Below, in pieces: positions 6,902 through 17,313 of a stretch of 55,683 bases of DNA; positions within the stretch are counted from its first letter, which is position 1, and every line of letters begins with the position of its first letter. The translations under genes and the position numbers were made by a program. Under the pieces are notes generated by a model. It was not told where the DNA came from. It made no database searches and saw only the letters and a list, made by a program, of their open reading frames with translations. The DNA is from Roseomonas sp. (lineage in GTDB: Bacteria > Pseudomonadota > Alphaproteobacteria > Acetobacterales > Acetobacteraceae), in NCBI GenBank assembly GCA_020250005.1, contig JADCES010000033.1:1-55683 (forward strand), in the 5' to 3' direction.

Positions 6902-7651
6902 ATGAATACCATCAAGCAAACCATCAAATCAGGCAAAACCGCCATCGGCACGACAGCGGGGCCGAATATTGATGTCTCGGTACTGGCTGATGCCGGCTTT
7001 GATTTCATCCTGTTCGATACGCAGCACTCGCCTTATGAGATCAAGCAGCTTGCGCCTTCCATCCAGGCGATGCGCGGCAAGAAGGCTGCCCCCTTGGTGC
7101 GCGTTGCCGCCAATCAGGCGGATCAGATCTGCTTCGCCTTGGATGCGGGCGCGCGTGGCATCATCGCCCCCATGATCAATACGCGCGCCGAGGCTGAGGC
7201 CATGGTGCGGTCCTGCCGCTACTACCCCGAGGGCAATCGCAGCAATGCCGGCGTACGCGGTGAATGGGGCGAATTCCCAAAATACCGCGACTATATGGAT
7301 ACGGTGAACAAGGAATTGGTCATTGTGCCGATGATCGAAACCAGGCAGGCGCTGGAAAATCTGGATGCCATCGCATCCGTCCCCGGTGTGGATGTGCTGC
7401 TGATCGGGCCTTCCGATCTTTCCATTGAATTGGATGTGCCGCTGGATTACGCTTGCGATACCTATCAGCGCGCGCTTGATAAGATTGCCGCAGCCGCCGC
7501 CAAGCACGGCATTGCGGCCGGCATGTATTTCATCCCGCCCGGCATGGAGCCGAATTTCTTCGTTGATAAGGGCTTCAAATTCTTCACCATGCCCTGGGGG
7601 CCTTGGGCCACCACCGGCATTCAGAACGCGATCGCCGGGATCAGGCGCTGA
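6902..7651 (+). CDS. HpcH/HpaI family aldolase
   Basis: A 249-residue class II (metal-dependent) pyruvate-type aldolase of the HpaI fold, cytosolic, which cleaves or forms 4-hydroxy-2-oxo acids. The four key residues of E. coli HpaI (His45, Arg70, Glu149, Asp175) all occur here with a constant offset of three: His42 in DTQHSP, Arg67 in LVRVA, Glu146 in PMIET and Asp172 in GPSDLS. The enzyme should therefore be active, but the substrate cannot be read from sequence. GGAGGAG precedes the ATG. It converges on the deacylase operon, separated by a hairpin, and sits beside amide- and peptide-degrading genes. This suggests it handles a carbon skeleton released by them. Confidence 0.88.
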   Translation: MNTIKQTIKSGKTAIGTTAGPNIDVSVLADAGFDFILFDTQHSPYEIKQLAPSIQAMRGKKAAPLVRVAANQADQICFALDAGARGIIAPMINTRAEAEAMVRSCRYYPEGNRSNAGVRGEWGEFPKYRDYMDTVNKELVIVPMIETRQALENLDAIASVPGVDVLLIGPSDLSIELDVPLDYACDTYQRALDKIAAAAAKHGIAAGMYFIPPGMEPNFFVDKGFKFFTMPWGPWATTGIQNAIAGIRR

Positions 7652-7656
7652 AAGCT

Positions 7657-7686
7657 ACGCCTGATCCCTTCGCAGGGGTCCGGCGT
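7657..7686. terminator. Hairpin between convergent genes
   Basis: ACGCC-T-GATCCC (7657-7668) pairs with GGGGTC-C-GGCGT (7675-7686) around the loop TTCGCA, with one mismatch and one wobble pair. No clear T-run follows on either strand. Its position between the aldolase stop and the stop of the deacylase gene suggests a shared terminator. Confidence 0.4.
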
Positions 7687-8714
7687 TACGCAATCTTCAA
7701 ATCACTCGCCAAATGGAACAGGCAATCGCCGCGCTTGGTGCGCGCGGGGATGCGCTGGCACATGACTATGCCCGCGGCCTTGAAGGTGATTTCTACCGGC
7801 GGCAACCACGGTGTTTCGGTGAAATGAATGCGCGCGGCGGGCGTGCCGGTGGCAACCATATCGCCCAATTGGACCAGCGGTTCAAACACGCCATTCTCCG
7901 GCGCATAGACGTAATAATCCTGCCCACGCACATCCAAGAACCGGGTGGGGGAGGGCGGTTCGACCCAGTCCGTTTGCGGCAGAATGCCAAGATGCACCAG
8001 CACATTGCGCACACCCCGCTCGGCAATCGCAAGGCCGGCGGGATTGACCGTACCTGAGCCGCCCAATTCGCTGCCAAGCGCAATCTTGCCACGCCGCTCC
8101 GCCCCGCTGCCGAGCGTTTGATTGCCACCCTGGCCTTGCGCGCCGCCCTGGATATAGGTGAAGGGCGCCCCAAAGGCGCGCAGCGCCGCCAATTGCTTTT
8201 GATATAGCGCGGGATCATTGGATTGTGTCGCCAGCGCGCAGGGCACGTAATTCAGCGATGACCCGCCCGAGTGTAAATCCATCACAAAATCCGCAAGCGG
8301 GATCAATTCGCTGTCAATGTAATGGGCGATTTGCCGCGTGACCGTGCCATCCGGATCGCCCGGAAAAATCCGGTTCAGGTTCAAATCATCAATCGGCGAC
8401 ACGCGCCGCCCCACAAGGGCTGCCGGGTAATTCGCCATGGTCAGGATGATGACGCGCCCCTTGATGTGCGCGGGGTCAAGCGACTTTGCCAGATTGGTCA
8501 GCGCCACCTGGCCTTCATATTCATCGCCATGATTGCCTGAGGTGAAGAGCGCGGTGGGCCCTTCGCCATTTTTCACCACCACAATGGGAATGGGCAGGAA
8601 GCCATAGGCGCTGTCATGGGTTGAATGGAACAGGCGGATGAAGCCTGTCTGCTTGCCATCCTTGTTGAAATCAACTTCGGAAACCAGGCGCGATTTGCGC
8701 GGCGCATCAGCCAT
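7686..8714 (-). CDS. Succinylglutamate desuccinylase/aspartoacylase family deacylase (DoeB-like)
   Basis: A 342-residue zinc carboxypeptidase-fold (M14-like) deacylase that hydrolyses N-acyl amino-acid-like amides in the cytosol. Zinc ligands are visible as His62 and Glu65 in GNHGDEYEG and His148 in DLHSGG. The N-terminus (DFNKDGKQTGF) and the SPIDDLNLNRIFPG segment resemble N-acetyl-diaminobutyrate deacetylases of ectoine breakdown (DoeB/EutE group). No other ectoine genes are present, so the substrate is open. The ATG at 8714 is used because it follows dppF-type gene 3 by 14 bases and gives the family's normal start. It is the last gene of the DMFase-Dpp operon. Confidence 0.85.
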   Translation of the reverse strand: MADAPRKSRLVSEVDFNKDGKQTGFIRLFHSTHDSAYGFLPIPIVVVKNGEGPTALFTSGNHGDEYEGQVALTNLAKSLDPAHIKGRVIILTMANYPAALVGRRVSPIDDLNLNRIFPGDPDGTVTRQIAHYIDSELIPLADFVMDLHSGGSSLNYVPCALATQSNDPALYQKQLAALRAFGAPFTYIQGGAQGQGGNQTLGSGAERRGKIALGSELGGSGTVNPAGLAIAERGVRNVLVHLGILPQTDWVEPPSPTRFLDVRGQDYYVYAPENGVFEPLVQLGDMVATGTPAARIHFTETPWLPPVEITFKAAGIVMCQRIPARTKRGDCLFHLASDLKIA

Positions 8715-8728
8715 GGTGCTTTCCCTAT

Positions 8729-9715
8729 TCAGGCTTGGGTCATCAAATGGCAGGCCACCTGATGGCCGGCCTGCGTCTCGGTAAGCGGTGGCGCCACTTC
8801 CTTGCATATCGGCATCACATGCGGGCAACGCGTATGGAAGCGGCAGCCGGAAGGCGGGTTGAGGGCGCTTGGAATATCGCCGGCGATGTTCTCTCGTTTG
8901 CCGCGTGACCGGCGTGATGGATGCGGCGCCGGCACGGCGGCGATCAGTGCCCGCGTGTAAGGGTGCTGCGGATCATTATAGATCACGCGCTTTTCAGCCA
9001 CTTCCACAATCTTGCCGAGATACATGACCGCAACCCGGTCTGAGATATGCCGCACCACCGAAAGATCATGCGCGATGAACAAATAGGTCAGCCCCATATC
9101 GCGCTGCAAATCCTGCAGCAGATTGACGATTTGCGCCTGGACCGAGACATCAAGCGCCGAGACCGCCTCATCACAGACAACAAAGCGCGGTTGCAGGACC
9201 AGCGCGCGGGCAATGCCAATCCGCTGGCGCTGACCGCCGGAGAATTCATGCGGAAAGCGATCCAGCGCACGGCGCGGCAGGCCGACGCGATCGAGCATTG
9301 CAGTGACCTGTTGGCGTCGCTCCACGCTGGATTTGGTGCCATGGATCACGAGCGGTTCGGCGATGATATCCTCGACCGCCATGCGCGGATTGAGCGCGCC
9401 GTAAGGGTCCTGGAAAATGATCTGCATGGAACGGCGAAATTCGCGCATCGCCGCACGGCCAAGCCCGGTGATTTCCTGCCCCTGAAAGCGAATGCTGCCC
9501 GCGGTCGGGTCCAGCAGCCGGATCAGCAGCCGCCCAAGGGTGGATTTGCCGCAGCCTGATTCGCCAACCAGGCCGAGCGTTTCACCGGGCATGATGCTAA
9601 GCGCCACATCATCCACCGCGCGCAGCTTGCTCGGCCGGCCGCCACGAAAAATGCCGCCGCCGCCCACATCGAAATGCTTGGCGAGGTTCGCAGCGCTGAT
9701 CAGCGGTTCGGTCAT
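8729..9715 (-). CDS. Dpp/Opp-type ABC transporter ATP-binding protein (DppF-like), system 1
   Basis: This is the second ATPase of a peptide/nickel-type importer, 328 residues. Walker A is GESGCGKST, the signature [15 protein letters not shown], Walker [13 protein letters not shown] (Ala where most have Pro), and the switch histidine lies in IAHDLS. The C-terminal oligopeptide-transporter extension is present, with the Cys-rich [14 protein letters not shown] segment that binds an iron-sulfur cluster in some homologues. The ATG at 9715 lies in the stop of the upstream ATPase gene (ATGA, 9712-9715). It powers uptake with the adjacent DppD-like partner. Confidence 0.93.
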   Translation of the reverse strand: MTEPLISAANLAKHFDVGGGGIFRGGRPSKLRAVDDVALSIMPGETLGLVGESGCGKSTLGRLLIRLLDPTAGSIRFQGQEITGLGRAAMREFRRSMQIIFQDPYGALNPRMAVEDIIAEPLVIHGTKSSVERRQQVTAMLDRVGLPRRALDRFPHEFSGGQRQRIGIARALVLQPRFVVCDEAVSALDVSVQAQIVNLLQDLQRDMGLTYLFIAHDLSVVRHISDRVAVMYLGKIVEVAEKRVIYNDPQHPYTRALIAAVPAPHPSRRSRGKRENIAGDIPSALNPPSGCRFHTRCPHVMPICKEVAPPLTETQAGHQVACHLMTQA

Positions 9716-10689
9716 GGGCCGGCCAATTCCTTGGCGCGCAGGCAGGCCGCCCAATGATCCGCTTCTTCCAGGATCAGCGGCGGCAGCGCCGCACTGCAAG
9801 AAGGCAGCGCATGGCGGCAACGTACACTATAGCGGCAACCTGGCGGGCGGCGTGCCGGGTCGGGCAGCGTGCCGGGAATGGCAATCAGCCGCGCGCGGTC
9901 TTCGGTGATGGAAGGCACGCATTCCAGCAGGCCGCGCGTATAGGGATGCACCGGGTGGTCGAAGATGCGCGCCACTGGTGCTTCTTCAATGACGCGCCCG
10001 GCATACATCACCAGCACGCGATCGGCGGTTTCCGCAATCACGCCCATGTTATGCGTGATGATCATGATCGCCATGCGGAATTCATCGCGTAAATCCATGA
10101 GCAGATCGAGGATTTGCGCCTGAATGGTCACATCCAGCGCCGTGGTCGGTTCATCGGCAATCAGGAGCTTTGGGTTGCAGGCAAGCGCGATGGCAATCAT
10201 CACGCGCTGGCGCTGCCCGCCTGACATCTGATGCGGGTAATCATCCAAGCGCCGCGCCGCTGATGGAATGCCCACCTTGTCCAGCATATCAATCGCGCGT
10301 TTGCGCAATGTGGCACCGGGCAGGTTTTCATGCGCCTTGATGGTTTCCATGATCTGATCGCCGATGGAAAACACTGGGTTCAGCGATGTCATGGGTTCCT
10401 GGAAAATCATGGCAATCCCGGGGCCGCGGATGCGCTGCATCTCTCGTGATGATAGCTTCGTCAGCTCCTGCCCCTGAAACTTGACGCTGCCGGCCGCGAT
10501 GCGCGCGGGCGGCGTGGGCAGCAGCCCCATGATGGTGAGCGCCGTGACACTTTTGCCGCTGCCGCTTTCCCCGACAATACCCAGGATCTCACCTTCCTTG
10601 AGGGAGAAGGAAGCATCCTCAATCGCGGTGATTTCGCCGCGCCCGGTCATGAAGGCCGTGGTTAGCCCCTGCACATCAAGCAAATTCAC
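9712..10689 (-). CDS. Dpp/Opp-type ABC transporter ATP-binding protein (DppD-like), system 1
   Basis: The first ATPase of the importer, 325 residues. It shows Walker [10 protein letters not shown]-loop [11 protein letters not shown], signature [12 protein letters not shown], Walker [13 protein letters not shown] and switch region ITHNMG, followed by the C-terminal oligo_HPY region with [14 protein letters not shown]. It overlaps the upstream permease gene and the downstream ATPase gene by ATGA junctions, so all four are translated from one message. Asn rather than Asp after the switch His is a small deviation common in DppD proteins. Confidence 0.94.
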   Translation of the reverse strand: MNLLDVQGLTTAFMTGRGEITAIEDASFSLKEGEILGIVGESGSGKSVTALTIMGLLPTPPARIAAGSVKFQGQELTKLSSREMQRIRGPGIAMIFQEPMTSLNPVFSIGDQIMETIKAHENLPGATLRKRAIDMLDKVGIPSAARRLDDYPHQMSGGQRQRVMIAIALACNPKLLIADEPTTALDVTIQAQILDLLMDLRDEFRMAIMIITHNMGVIAETADRVLVMYAGRVIEEAPVARIFDHPVHPYTRGLLECVPSITEDRARLIAIPGTLPDPARRPPGCRYSVRCRHALPSCSAALPPLILEEADHWAACLRAKELAGP

Positions 10690-11568
10690 TGTTGAATCCT
10701 GAGCCGGGGGTCAAGAACATCGCGCAGGCCATCGCCCAGAAAATTCAGGCCCATCACCGTGATCATGAGCGCAATGCCGGGGATGGTGATGATCCAGGGC
10801 GCTTCGCGCATGAAGTCGCGCCCCTCCGCCATGATATTGCCCCAGGTTGGCGTGGGCGGCACGGCACCAACGCCCAGGAAGGAGAGTGTCGCTTCAGACA
10901 GCACCGCAAAGGCAAAAAGAAAGGAAAGCTGCACAATCACGGGTGCCATGGCATTGGGCAGGATATGGCGCGTGAGGATACGCCAATGCCCCGCACCGGC
11001 AGCGACTGCCGCTTGGACGAATTCCATCTCTCGCAGCACAATCACAGAAGACCGGACAATACGCGCGGTGCGTGGAATATAGACAATGCCAAGCGCCAGA
11101 ATGACATTGAAGGTGGAAGGCCCGAGTACGGAAGTCACCGCAATGGCCAGCAGAATGGCCGGGAAAGCCATCAGCGCATCATTGATGCGCATCAGCAGAT
11201 TATCAATGCGCCGGAAATAGCCGGCAGCAGCGCCGATCAGAATACCGAACACTGCATTCAGCGCCACCACCGAAGCGCCGATCATCATGGAAAGCTGCGC
11301 CCCCCAGACCACGCGGGACCATAGGCTGCGCCCAAAACTATCCGTGCCGAAAACCCAGCCCTCACCAGGTGGCTTGAACTTGTTGCGCATGGAAAGCCGG
11401 TTGGGATCAACATCGGTAATCCACGGCGCCAAAACGGCAATGCTGGCAATGATCAGGAACAGGAAAAGCCCGGTCATGAACAACCGATGCCGCAGCAGTC
11501 GCTTCATGGTCGCGCGCGCGGGATGTTCGCGCTTCAGCGCAATGCCTTCGGCATCCAGCGCGGCGGCC

Positions 11569-11576
<8 letters not shown>
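10686..11576 (-). CDS. Dpp/Opp-type ABC transporter permease (DppC-like), system 1
   Basis: A 296-residue inner-membrane permease. The N-terminal cytoplasmic tail (about 1-30) is followed by a first helix, the DppC-specific periplasmic segment with GTDSFGRSLWSR, and five more helices. The EAA loop that contacts the ATPase is visible as VQAAVAAGAGHWRILTRHIL (about residues 203-222). The ATG at 11576 was chosen over an upstream start because it keeps an 8-base overlap with the DppB-like gene. The C-terminus GDGLRDVLDPRLR is typical. Confidence 0.92.
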
Positions 11577-12513
<937 letters not shown>

Positions 12514-12541
12514 GACTAGCCGCGCCCCCTAACGCAGGTTC

Positions 12542-14116
12542 TCAACGTTCAAGCCATACATTGGAAAAGCGCGGAATGCGGAAGGGCACGAAGCCCTTCA
12601 CATTGGCACGCGATGCCTGAACCTTGGTGAGTGACCCGAAGGGATAGGCATAGGCCCGTTCCAATACCAGGCGCTGCATGCGCACAAAGGCGGCTTGCCG
12701 GGCGGCGGGGTCGCGCAGGATGTTCATGTCATTCCAGGCGGCGAGCACATCCGGATCATCCTTGTCATCCCGCGGGCGATAGGCCGCATTGGGGGAAACC
12801 AGGAATTGCATCGTGGCCAGTGCGCCAAGGGCGGGCTGCGTGCCCCAACCGGAATGGAAGAAATGCCATTCCGTGGAATTGAGCCGCTGGGACATTTGCA
12901 CCGATGTCGGCCAATCCACCACGCGCAGTGACGCATTGATGCCAATGGCCTTCAATTGCTGTTCCATCACCAGCGCCGCATTATACATCGGCGTCAGGTC
13001 GCGATTGGTCAGGATGACAATCGGTTCGTTGCGATAGCCCGATTCACGCAACAATGTCCGCGCCAATTGCTGATTATTGATGTTGTAGGTTTCCTTGCCG
13101 GCATCCGTATAGCTTGGCTGATTCGGGTATTGGAACCCGACATTGAGCCGGAAGTTATTGTCGGAAGCCGCATCCATAATGTCTTCCATATTGAGCGCGG
13201 CCTGCACCGCGCGGCGGAAGGCAAGATTATTGGTGGGCGCGATGGAGGTATTGGGCAGCGCAATCTGAATCCACCAATTCTGCAAGGGCAGGATGGTGAT
13301 GGCCGGATTGCGCCGCAGCGCTTCCACCGAACGTGTCGGCACATCTTCCACCACATGCAGCGCGCCGGTTTCCAAGCCGGCCACGCGGGCGCTGGCTTCG
13401 GTCACGATGCGGAAGGTCACGGTATCAAGGCAGGCCACGCGATAGCCGCCAAAGCCCGTGCGCTGTTGATAGGCCGTATTGGGCCGATAGCCATCAAAGC
13501 GGCCAAGCCTGGCATGGCTGCCGGGCACGAATTCCAGCAGGCGGAAAGGCCCGGTGCCCACGGGGCGCAGCTGTTGGCGTTCATCATCCTTATGCTCGGA
13601 TGGGATGATGACAATGGGGACCGAGAAGGAAGACAGCGCTTCAATGAAGGTTGGCTGCACCTGCTTCATGCGAATGATGAAGGTGTGCGGATCGGGCGTT
13701 TCCCAGCCCGCCACATTATCCAAGGTGCTGCGTTGCAGGCCGATGCGATTGTACCGCTCAAAGGAAGCGGCGACATCCGCCGAGGTCATCGGCTTGCCAT
13801 TATGGAAGGTGATGCCCTGGCGCAGCCGGAAGGTATAGGTCATGCCATCGGGCGATTCCTGCATGGATTGGGCCAGTTCCGGGATGGGCGTATTATTCTC
13901 ATCGCGCGTGACCAGCGTCTCATAGATATTCATCGCGATATTGCGCGTGGAAATGGTGCTGGAGGTCATCTGATCCAGCGAATTCACATTGGCTTCCTGG
14001 CCAAAGACCAGATCGCCGCCGCGTGTGGGGCAGGTGAATGGGTTGGCCAGCAAAGGCGCCGCCGATAGCGCCATGGCAGCGGCAACAAGACCCGTGCTCA
14101 AACTCAGGCGTTTCAT
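12542..14116 (-). CDS. Periplasmic substrate-binding protein of Dpp-type importer, system 1
   Basis: A 524-residue family 5 solute-binding protein (SBP_bac_5). A Sec signal peptide is clear (residues 1-24, ending LLAN). The mature protein has the usual features: GGDLVFGQEANVNSLD, the ITFHNGKPMTSADVAASFERY signature region, VGTGPFRLLEF, and a C-terminal domain from about residue 300. The ligand class (peptide, amine, opine, other) cannot be decided from sequence. It is encoded between the DMFase-like enzyme and the permeases. This suggests it captures a substrate related to that enzyme's amide. Confidence 0.92.
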   Translation of the reverse strand: MKRLSLSTGLVAAAMALSAAPLLANPFTCPTRGGDLVFGQEANVNSLDQMTSSTISTRNIAMNIYETLVTRDENNTPIPELAQSMQESPDGMTYTFRLRQGITFHNGKPMTSADVAASFERYNRIGLQRSTLDNVAGWETPDPHTFIIRMKQVQPTFIEALSSFSVPIVIIPSEHKDDERQQLRPVGTGPFRLLEFVPGSHARLGRFDGYRPNTAYQQRTGFGGYRVACLDTVTFRIVTEASARVAGLETGALHVVEDVPTRSVEALRRNPAITILPLQNWWIQIALPNTSIAPTNNLAFRRAVQAALNMEDIMDAASDNNFRLNVGFQYPNQPSYTDAGKETYNINNQQLARTLLRESGYRNEPIVILTNRDLTPMYNAALVMEQQLKAIGINASLRVVDWPTSVQMSQRLNSTEWHFFHSGWGTQPALGALATMQFLVSPNAAYRPRDDKDDPDVLAAWNDMNILRDPAARQAAFVRMQRLVLERAYAYPFGSLTKVQASRANVKGFVPFRIPRFSNVWLER

Positions 14117-14170
14117 CCATGCTCTCCCGTTATTGATGGTGCGTTAGCTTCATGCGCGCGCCCCGCGGCG

Positions 14171-16381
14171 TCAACCATAATCGGCAAGCCCAGCGAAGCG
14201 GCGTACAACATTTTCCGTCAGCCGACTGATCGGCCCTTCAAACCCCCGGCGCCAGAGGCTCCCGCAATAGGTAATGGAACCAACCGCGAACACCGCACCA
14301 CCGCCTGGTGTTTCGAAATAGATAATCTCACCGCGCTTCAGCGCTTGCGCTTTTTCGCCATTCACGGTGTTCACATGCGAAAGCAATTCCTCCGGAACCG
14401 CGACAAAGGAAGCGGGCGGGTCTTCCGAAACAGCCAGAATCGCCGTGCCATCCGGTGTGCCAAGGGCTGGGTCCGCGCGGTCCAATTCAAAGCCGGCTGC
14501 CCCGCCGCCGGAAAGCCCGTAATCGCCAATGGTCTCGCCTTCCACGCCTTCGAACATCCAGGCATGACGCGCTTCACGCGCCGGTGGCAGCAGGCGGTAA
14601 TAGGTGCCTTCAAACAGACCCTGGCCAGAAAAGCCAACGCCTGCCAATTGCTGCGGCGGGCGACGATTGCGCCGCCACAACCCGCCATAGGCGCCATCGG
14701 TCTGGTGATAATATTCGCCAGGCTCGGCGGCCCAGGCGCGAATACCGCCCTCTGCCCGGCGGAGTTCAAACACACCTGGCATATCGGCGGGCTGCGCGAT
14801 GCGCCAATAAAAGCCATTGCCGCCGAGATACATCATGCGCCCGCCGCTGCGCGTATAAGTGTAAAGCGCATCAAGCGTTTGCGGCGTGTGATATTCCGGG
14901 TGCGATCCCGTCATCACCACTTTGTAATTCGCCAGCAGCGCCGCGCCTTCGGCATGCAAATCATGATCCGTGATCACATCAAACGCCAAGCCGCGCGCTT
15001 CCAGCCAGGCCAGGATATGCGTATCGGCGGGGTAGTGGCGCAGCCCCGATCCCTTTGCGTCATTGAAGGTGAGAAACCCAGGCCGCATGGTCATGATCGG
15101 GCGCAGCCGCGATGAAAAGGCGATGCCGCTATTATCCGGATGGCGATTATAGGTTGAGCGCCCATAGATCGGGAAATCATCCGGATTATGCGGGTAAGCG
15201 CCCCAAGCCGCGACGCGTGCGCGATAGGCGGCATCCGCATTGCCGCGGGAATGATTGGCATAAGCCTGATAGGTGAAAGTGGAAGCCAGAAACGCAATCG
15301 GCGCTGTCGCCGTGCCGCGCGGGGGCAGGACATAGAAGGGGATGTGATCTTCACCTTCTGCGCAGGAAACATGGAAGGCATAGGCGCCGGAACGCAAATC
15401 CGCCGGCACGTTGAAACTGAAATCATCCGCCCAGCCGCAATCGCTTAGATCATCGGCATGGAAATGAATGGCGGCGTAGTCGGCGGGGGCGTGCCGCCAG
15501 CACATCTCCGCACCCGACCAACGGGCGCCGACCACGGCGCGGGTTGGCACATTCACCAAATTGCCATGGCAGGCCTGCTGGCCGATATCCTCCACGCGCT
15601 GGGTCGCGATGCCGCGTGCGAAATCCCAGCCGGCGATCAAGCCTGGCGAAGCAGCGGAAAGCGGCGCATCCGGGCGCGGCCATTCGGCGCAAAACCCGGC
15701 CAGGATGGTGGGGTCTTCTATCTTGCCGGTCAGATGCGCGGTCGGCGCGGCAGCGTTTTCAGCTGCAATCATCACGACGCCCGCGCCATCGGGCAGCGCC
15801 AGACCGCTTGCCGAGATTTCCCGCGTACTGGCGGGGCTGGCATCTTCAATGCACTGCGCGCCGAGCAGGATGCGCCCCGTGGCGGGATCGGCACTCAGCC
15901 AAAGCCGATGCCAGCGGCGCAGCGCCAAGGGCGCGCCAAGGCCAAGCTGCCGCTCCCCGCCCGGCCAAGAAATGCGCGCCATCGGCCCATGCGGCCCCAC
16001 CGCCAGCATCACGCGGTACCCCGCCTGTTCTTCGCTGATCACGGCGGCTTCGGCGCTGGGCTGCGCCTGGAACCAGACCAGCGCGGTCCAGGTGGTGGGC
16101 CCCGCCGCGCGCTTGGGCGCTTTGGGGATCAGCGCATAGGACCCAAGCCGGATCGGCTGATGGCGCCCCTGAAATTCGGCATCGAAGCGCGCTGAAAGAT
16201 CCTCAAACCGCAGCCCCGGTCCGGCCGGATTGGGATCGCCCGAAATCACGCGGCGCAGCCTGGCCCGGTAGCGCCCGCCACTCGGCACGCTGATCTTCAC
16301 CGCCAGGCTTTCGCCGGGGCGCGCGGAAAAACGGTCCAGATAGCCGGTGATGGGCAATTCGGCGGGCTTGGCTTCGGCCAT
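14171..16381 (-). CDS. N,N-dimethylformamidase large-subunit-like amidohydrolase
   Basis: A 736-residue protein that resembles the large subunit of bacterial N,N-dimethylformamidase, an iron enzyme that hydrolyses small amides. An N-terminal beta-rich, LamG-like region (about 1-250) precedes the catalytic glutamine-amidotransferase-like region. From memory, the Paracoccus enzyme binds iron by Tyr399, Tyr440 and Glu521, with His519, Asn547 and Glu657 nearby. With a constant offset of 25, Tyr374, His494, Glu496 (in SHPEYHT), Asn522 and Glu632 match; Tyr411 is the likely third ligand. No small-subunit gene is visible. The ATG at 16381 is preferred over an upstream in-frame start. It is the first gene of the operon with the Dpp-type importer and deacylase. 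Confidence 0.8.
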   Translation of the reverse strand: MAEAKPAELPITGYLDRFSARPGESLAVKISVPSGGRYRARLRRVISGDPNPAGPGLRFEDLSARFDAEFQGRHQPIRLGSYALIPKAPKRAAGPTTWTALVWFQAQPSAEAAVISEEQAGYRVMLAVGPHGPMARISWPGGERQLGLGAPLALRRWHRLWLSADPATGRILLGAQCIEDASPASTREISASGLALPDGAGVVMIAAENAAAPTAHLTGKIEDPTILAGFCAEWPRPDAPLSAASPGLIAGWDFARGIATQRVEDIGQQACHGNLVNVPTRAVVGARWSGAEMCWRHAPADYAAIHFHADDLSDCGWADDFSFNVPADLRSGAYAFHVSCAEGEDHIPFYVLPPRGTATAPIAFLASTFTYQAYANHSRGNADAAYRARVAAWGAYPHNPDDFPIYGRSTYNRHPDNSGIAFSSRLRPIMTMRPGFLTFNDAKGSGLRHYPADTHILAWLEARGLAFDVITDHDLHAEGAALLANYKVVMTGSHPEYHTPQTLDALYTYTRSGGRMMYLGGNGFYWRIAQPADMPGVFELRRAEGGIRAWAAEPGEYYHQTDGAYGGLWRRNRRPPQQLAGVGFSGQGLFEGTYYRLLPPAREARHAWMFEGVEGETIGDYGLSGGGAAGFELDRADPALGTPDGTAILAVSEDPPASFVAVPEELLSHVNTVNGEKAQALKRGEIIYFETPGGGAVFAVGSITYCGSLWRRGFEGPISRLTENVVRRFAGLADYG

Positions 16382-16506
16382 GGTGGTTTCCTTCCCCTTT
16401 CCCGCAATGCTCCGCGCCCGGCCCGCCGCCGTCAACACCCGCCCGATGGTCAGGCGCGCCTGATCTGTGCAAGGCTTGGTGCAGGGATTGGTTCAAGAGG
16501 GTGCAG
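16382..16506. promoter_or_regulatory. Divergent promoter region, DMFase operon / class II aldolase
   Basis: This 125-base gap separates two divergently transcribed genes and must hold both promoters. No clear -35/-10 pair or operator palindrome stands out. The only sure element is the ribosome-binding site AAGAGGG (16495-16501), 5 to 6 bases before the ATG at 16507. Confidence 0.4.
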
Positions 16507-17271
16507 ATGACCGCCATCATCGAAAAACTGAGCGATAGCCGGGCCGAGGCGCGCGAATGGGAACTCCGCTGCGACATGGCGGCCGTGTTTCGTATTGGCG
16601 CCAGGCTCGGCTGGAACGAGCATATCGGCAACCACAACAGCCTGATGTTGCCCGATGAGGCCGAGCCGCGCTTCCTGATCAACCCGCGCGGCTATTTATT
16701 CCAGGAACTGAAAGCATCCGATCTGATTGTGTGTGACCTTGAAGGGCGCGTGCTGCGTGGTAGCGGTGAATTGCGCAAGGTCGCATTCCATATCCACACA
16801 CGCATCCATCTGGCCAATCCGGCAGCAACTTGCGTGATCCATGTCCATCCGCGGCATTTGACCGCGCTTTCCATGGTGCAGGGCGCGGAATTTGCGCTTT
16901 CGCATCACAACAACCTGCTGCTGAATGACCGCACGGTTTATGATGACGAAGGCGATCAGCCCGTGCATAGCAATGAAGAAGGGGACCGCATTGCGCGGCT
17001 GATGGGCGATAAAACCATCATGCTGATGCGCGGCCATGGCGTGACGGTGGTAGGCCCAACCGTGCATGACGCTTTCGACGAATGCTATATGGCGGAACGC
17101 ACCTGCATGTATCAATTGACTGCGATGCAAACCGGGCTGCCCCTGCACAAGCTGCCCGATAATCTGCGCCGCAATCATACGGGGCCATGGGGTGAAAAGC
17201 TGGATGCGCGGCTCCATCTGAATGCCTGGCGCCGCGTTTTGGACCGGGAAGAAGCTGATTACGCGCGCTGA
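16507..17271 (+). CDS. Class II aldolase/adducin family protein
   Basis: A 254-residue protein of the class II aldolase/adducin fold, cytosolic. Metal-binding histidines are visible at His112 and His114 in VIHVHPRH and in the later RGHG motif. The catalytic Glu of fuculose-phosphate aldolase would fall four residues before His95, where Lys91 is found. This matches the adducin-like branch rather than classical sugar-phosphate aldolases, so the reaction (aldol cleavage, decarboxylation or isomerisation) is uncertain. The start at 16507 is chosen because AAGAGGG lies at the right distance; a GTG six bases earlier would sit on top of it. It lies 42 bases before the first Bug receptor. Confidence 0.82.
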   Translation: MTAIIEKLSDSRAEAREWELRCDMAAVFRIGARLGWNEHIGNHNSLMLPDEAEPRFLINPRGYLFQELKASDLIVCDLEGRVLRGSGELRKVAFHIHTRIHLANPAATCVIHVHPRHLTALSMVQGAEFALSHHNNLLLNDRTVYDDEGDQPVHSNEEGDRIARLMGDKTIMLMRGHGVTVVGPTVHDAFDECYMAERTCMYQLTAMQTGLPLHKLPDNLRRNHTGPWGEKLDARLHLNAWRRVLDREEADYAR

Positions 17272-17313
17272 GACGATCATAAAAACTATAACTAAAAAAA
17301 ACGGGAGCAAACC

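Noticed and set aside
7686-8714. An ectoine degradation cluster, based on the DoeB-like deacylase
   Set aside because: No ectoine hydrolase (DoeA), diaminobutyrate transaminase or matching dehydrogenase is present, so the similarity is taken as family-level only.
12956-14068. A 370-codon plus-strand frame opposite the binding protein of Dpp system 1
   Set aside because: The binding protein on the other strand has a signal peptide and family motifs; the antisense frame has neither.
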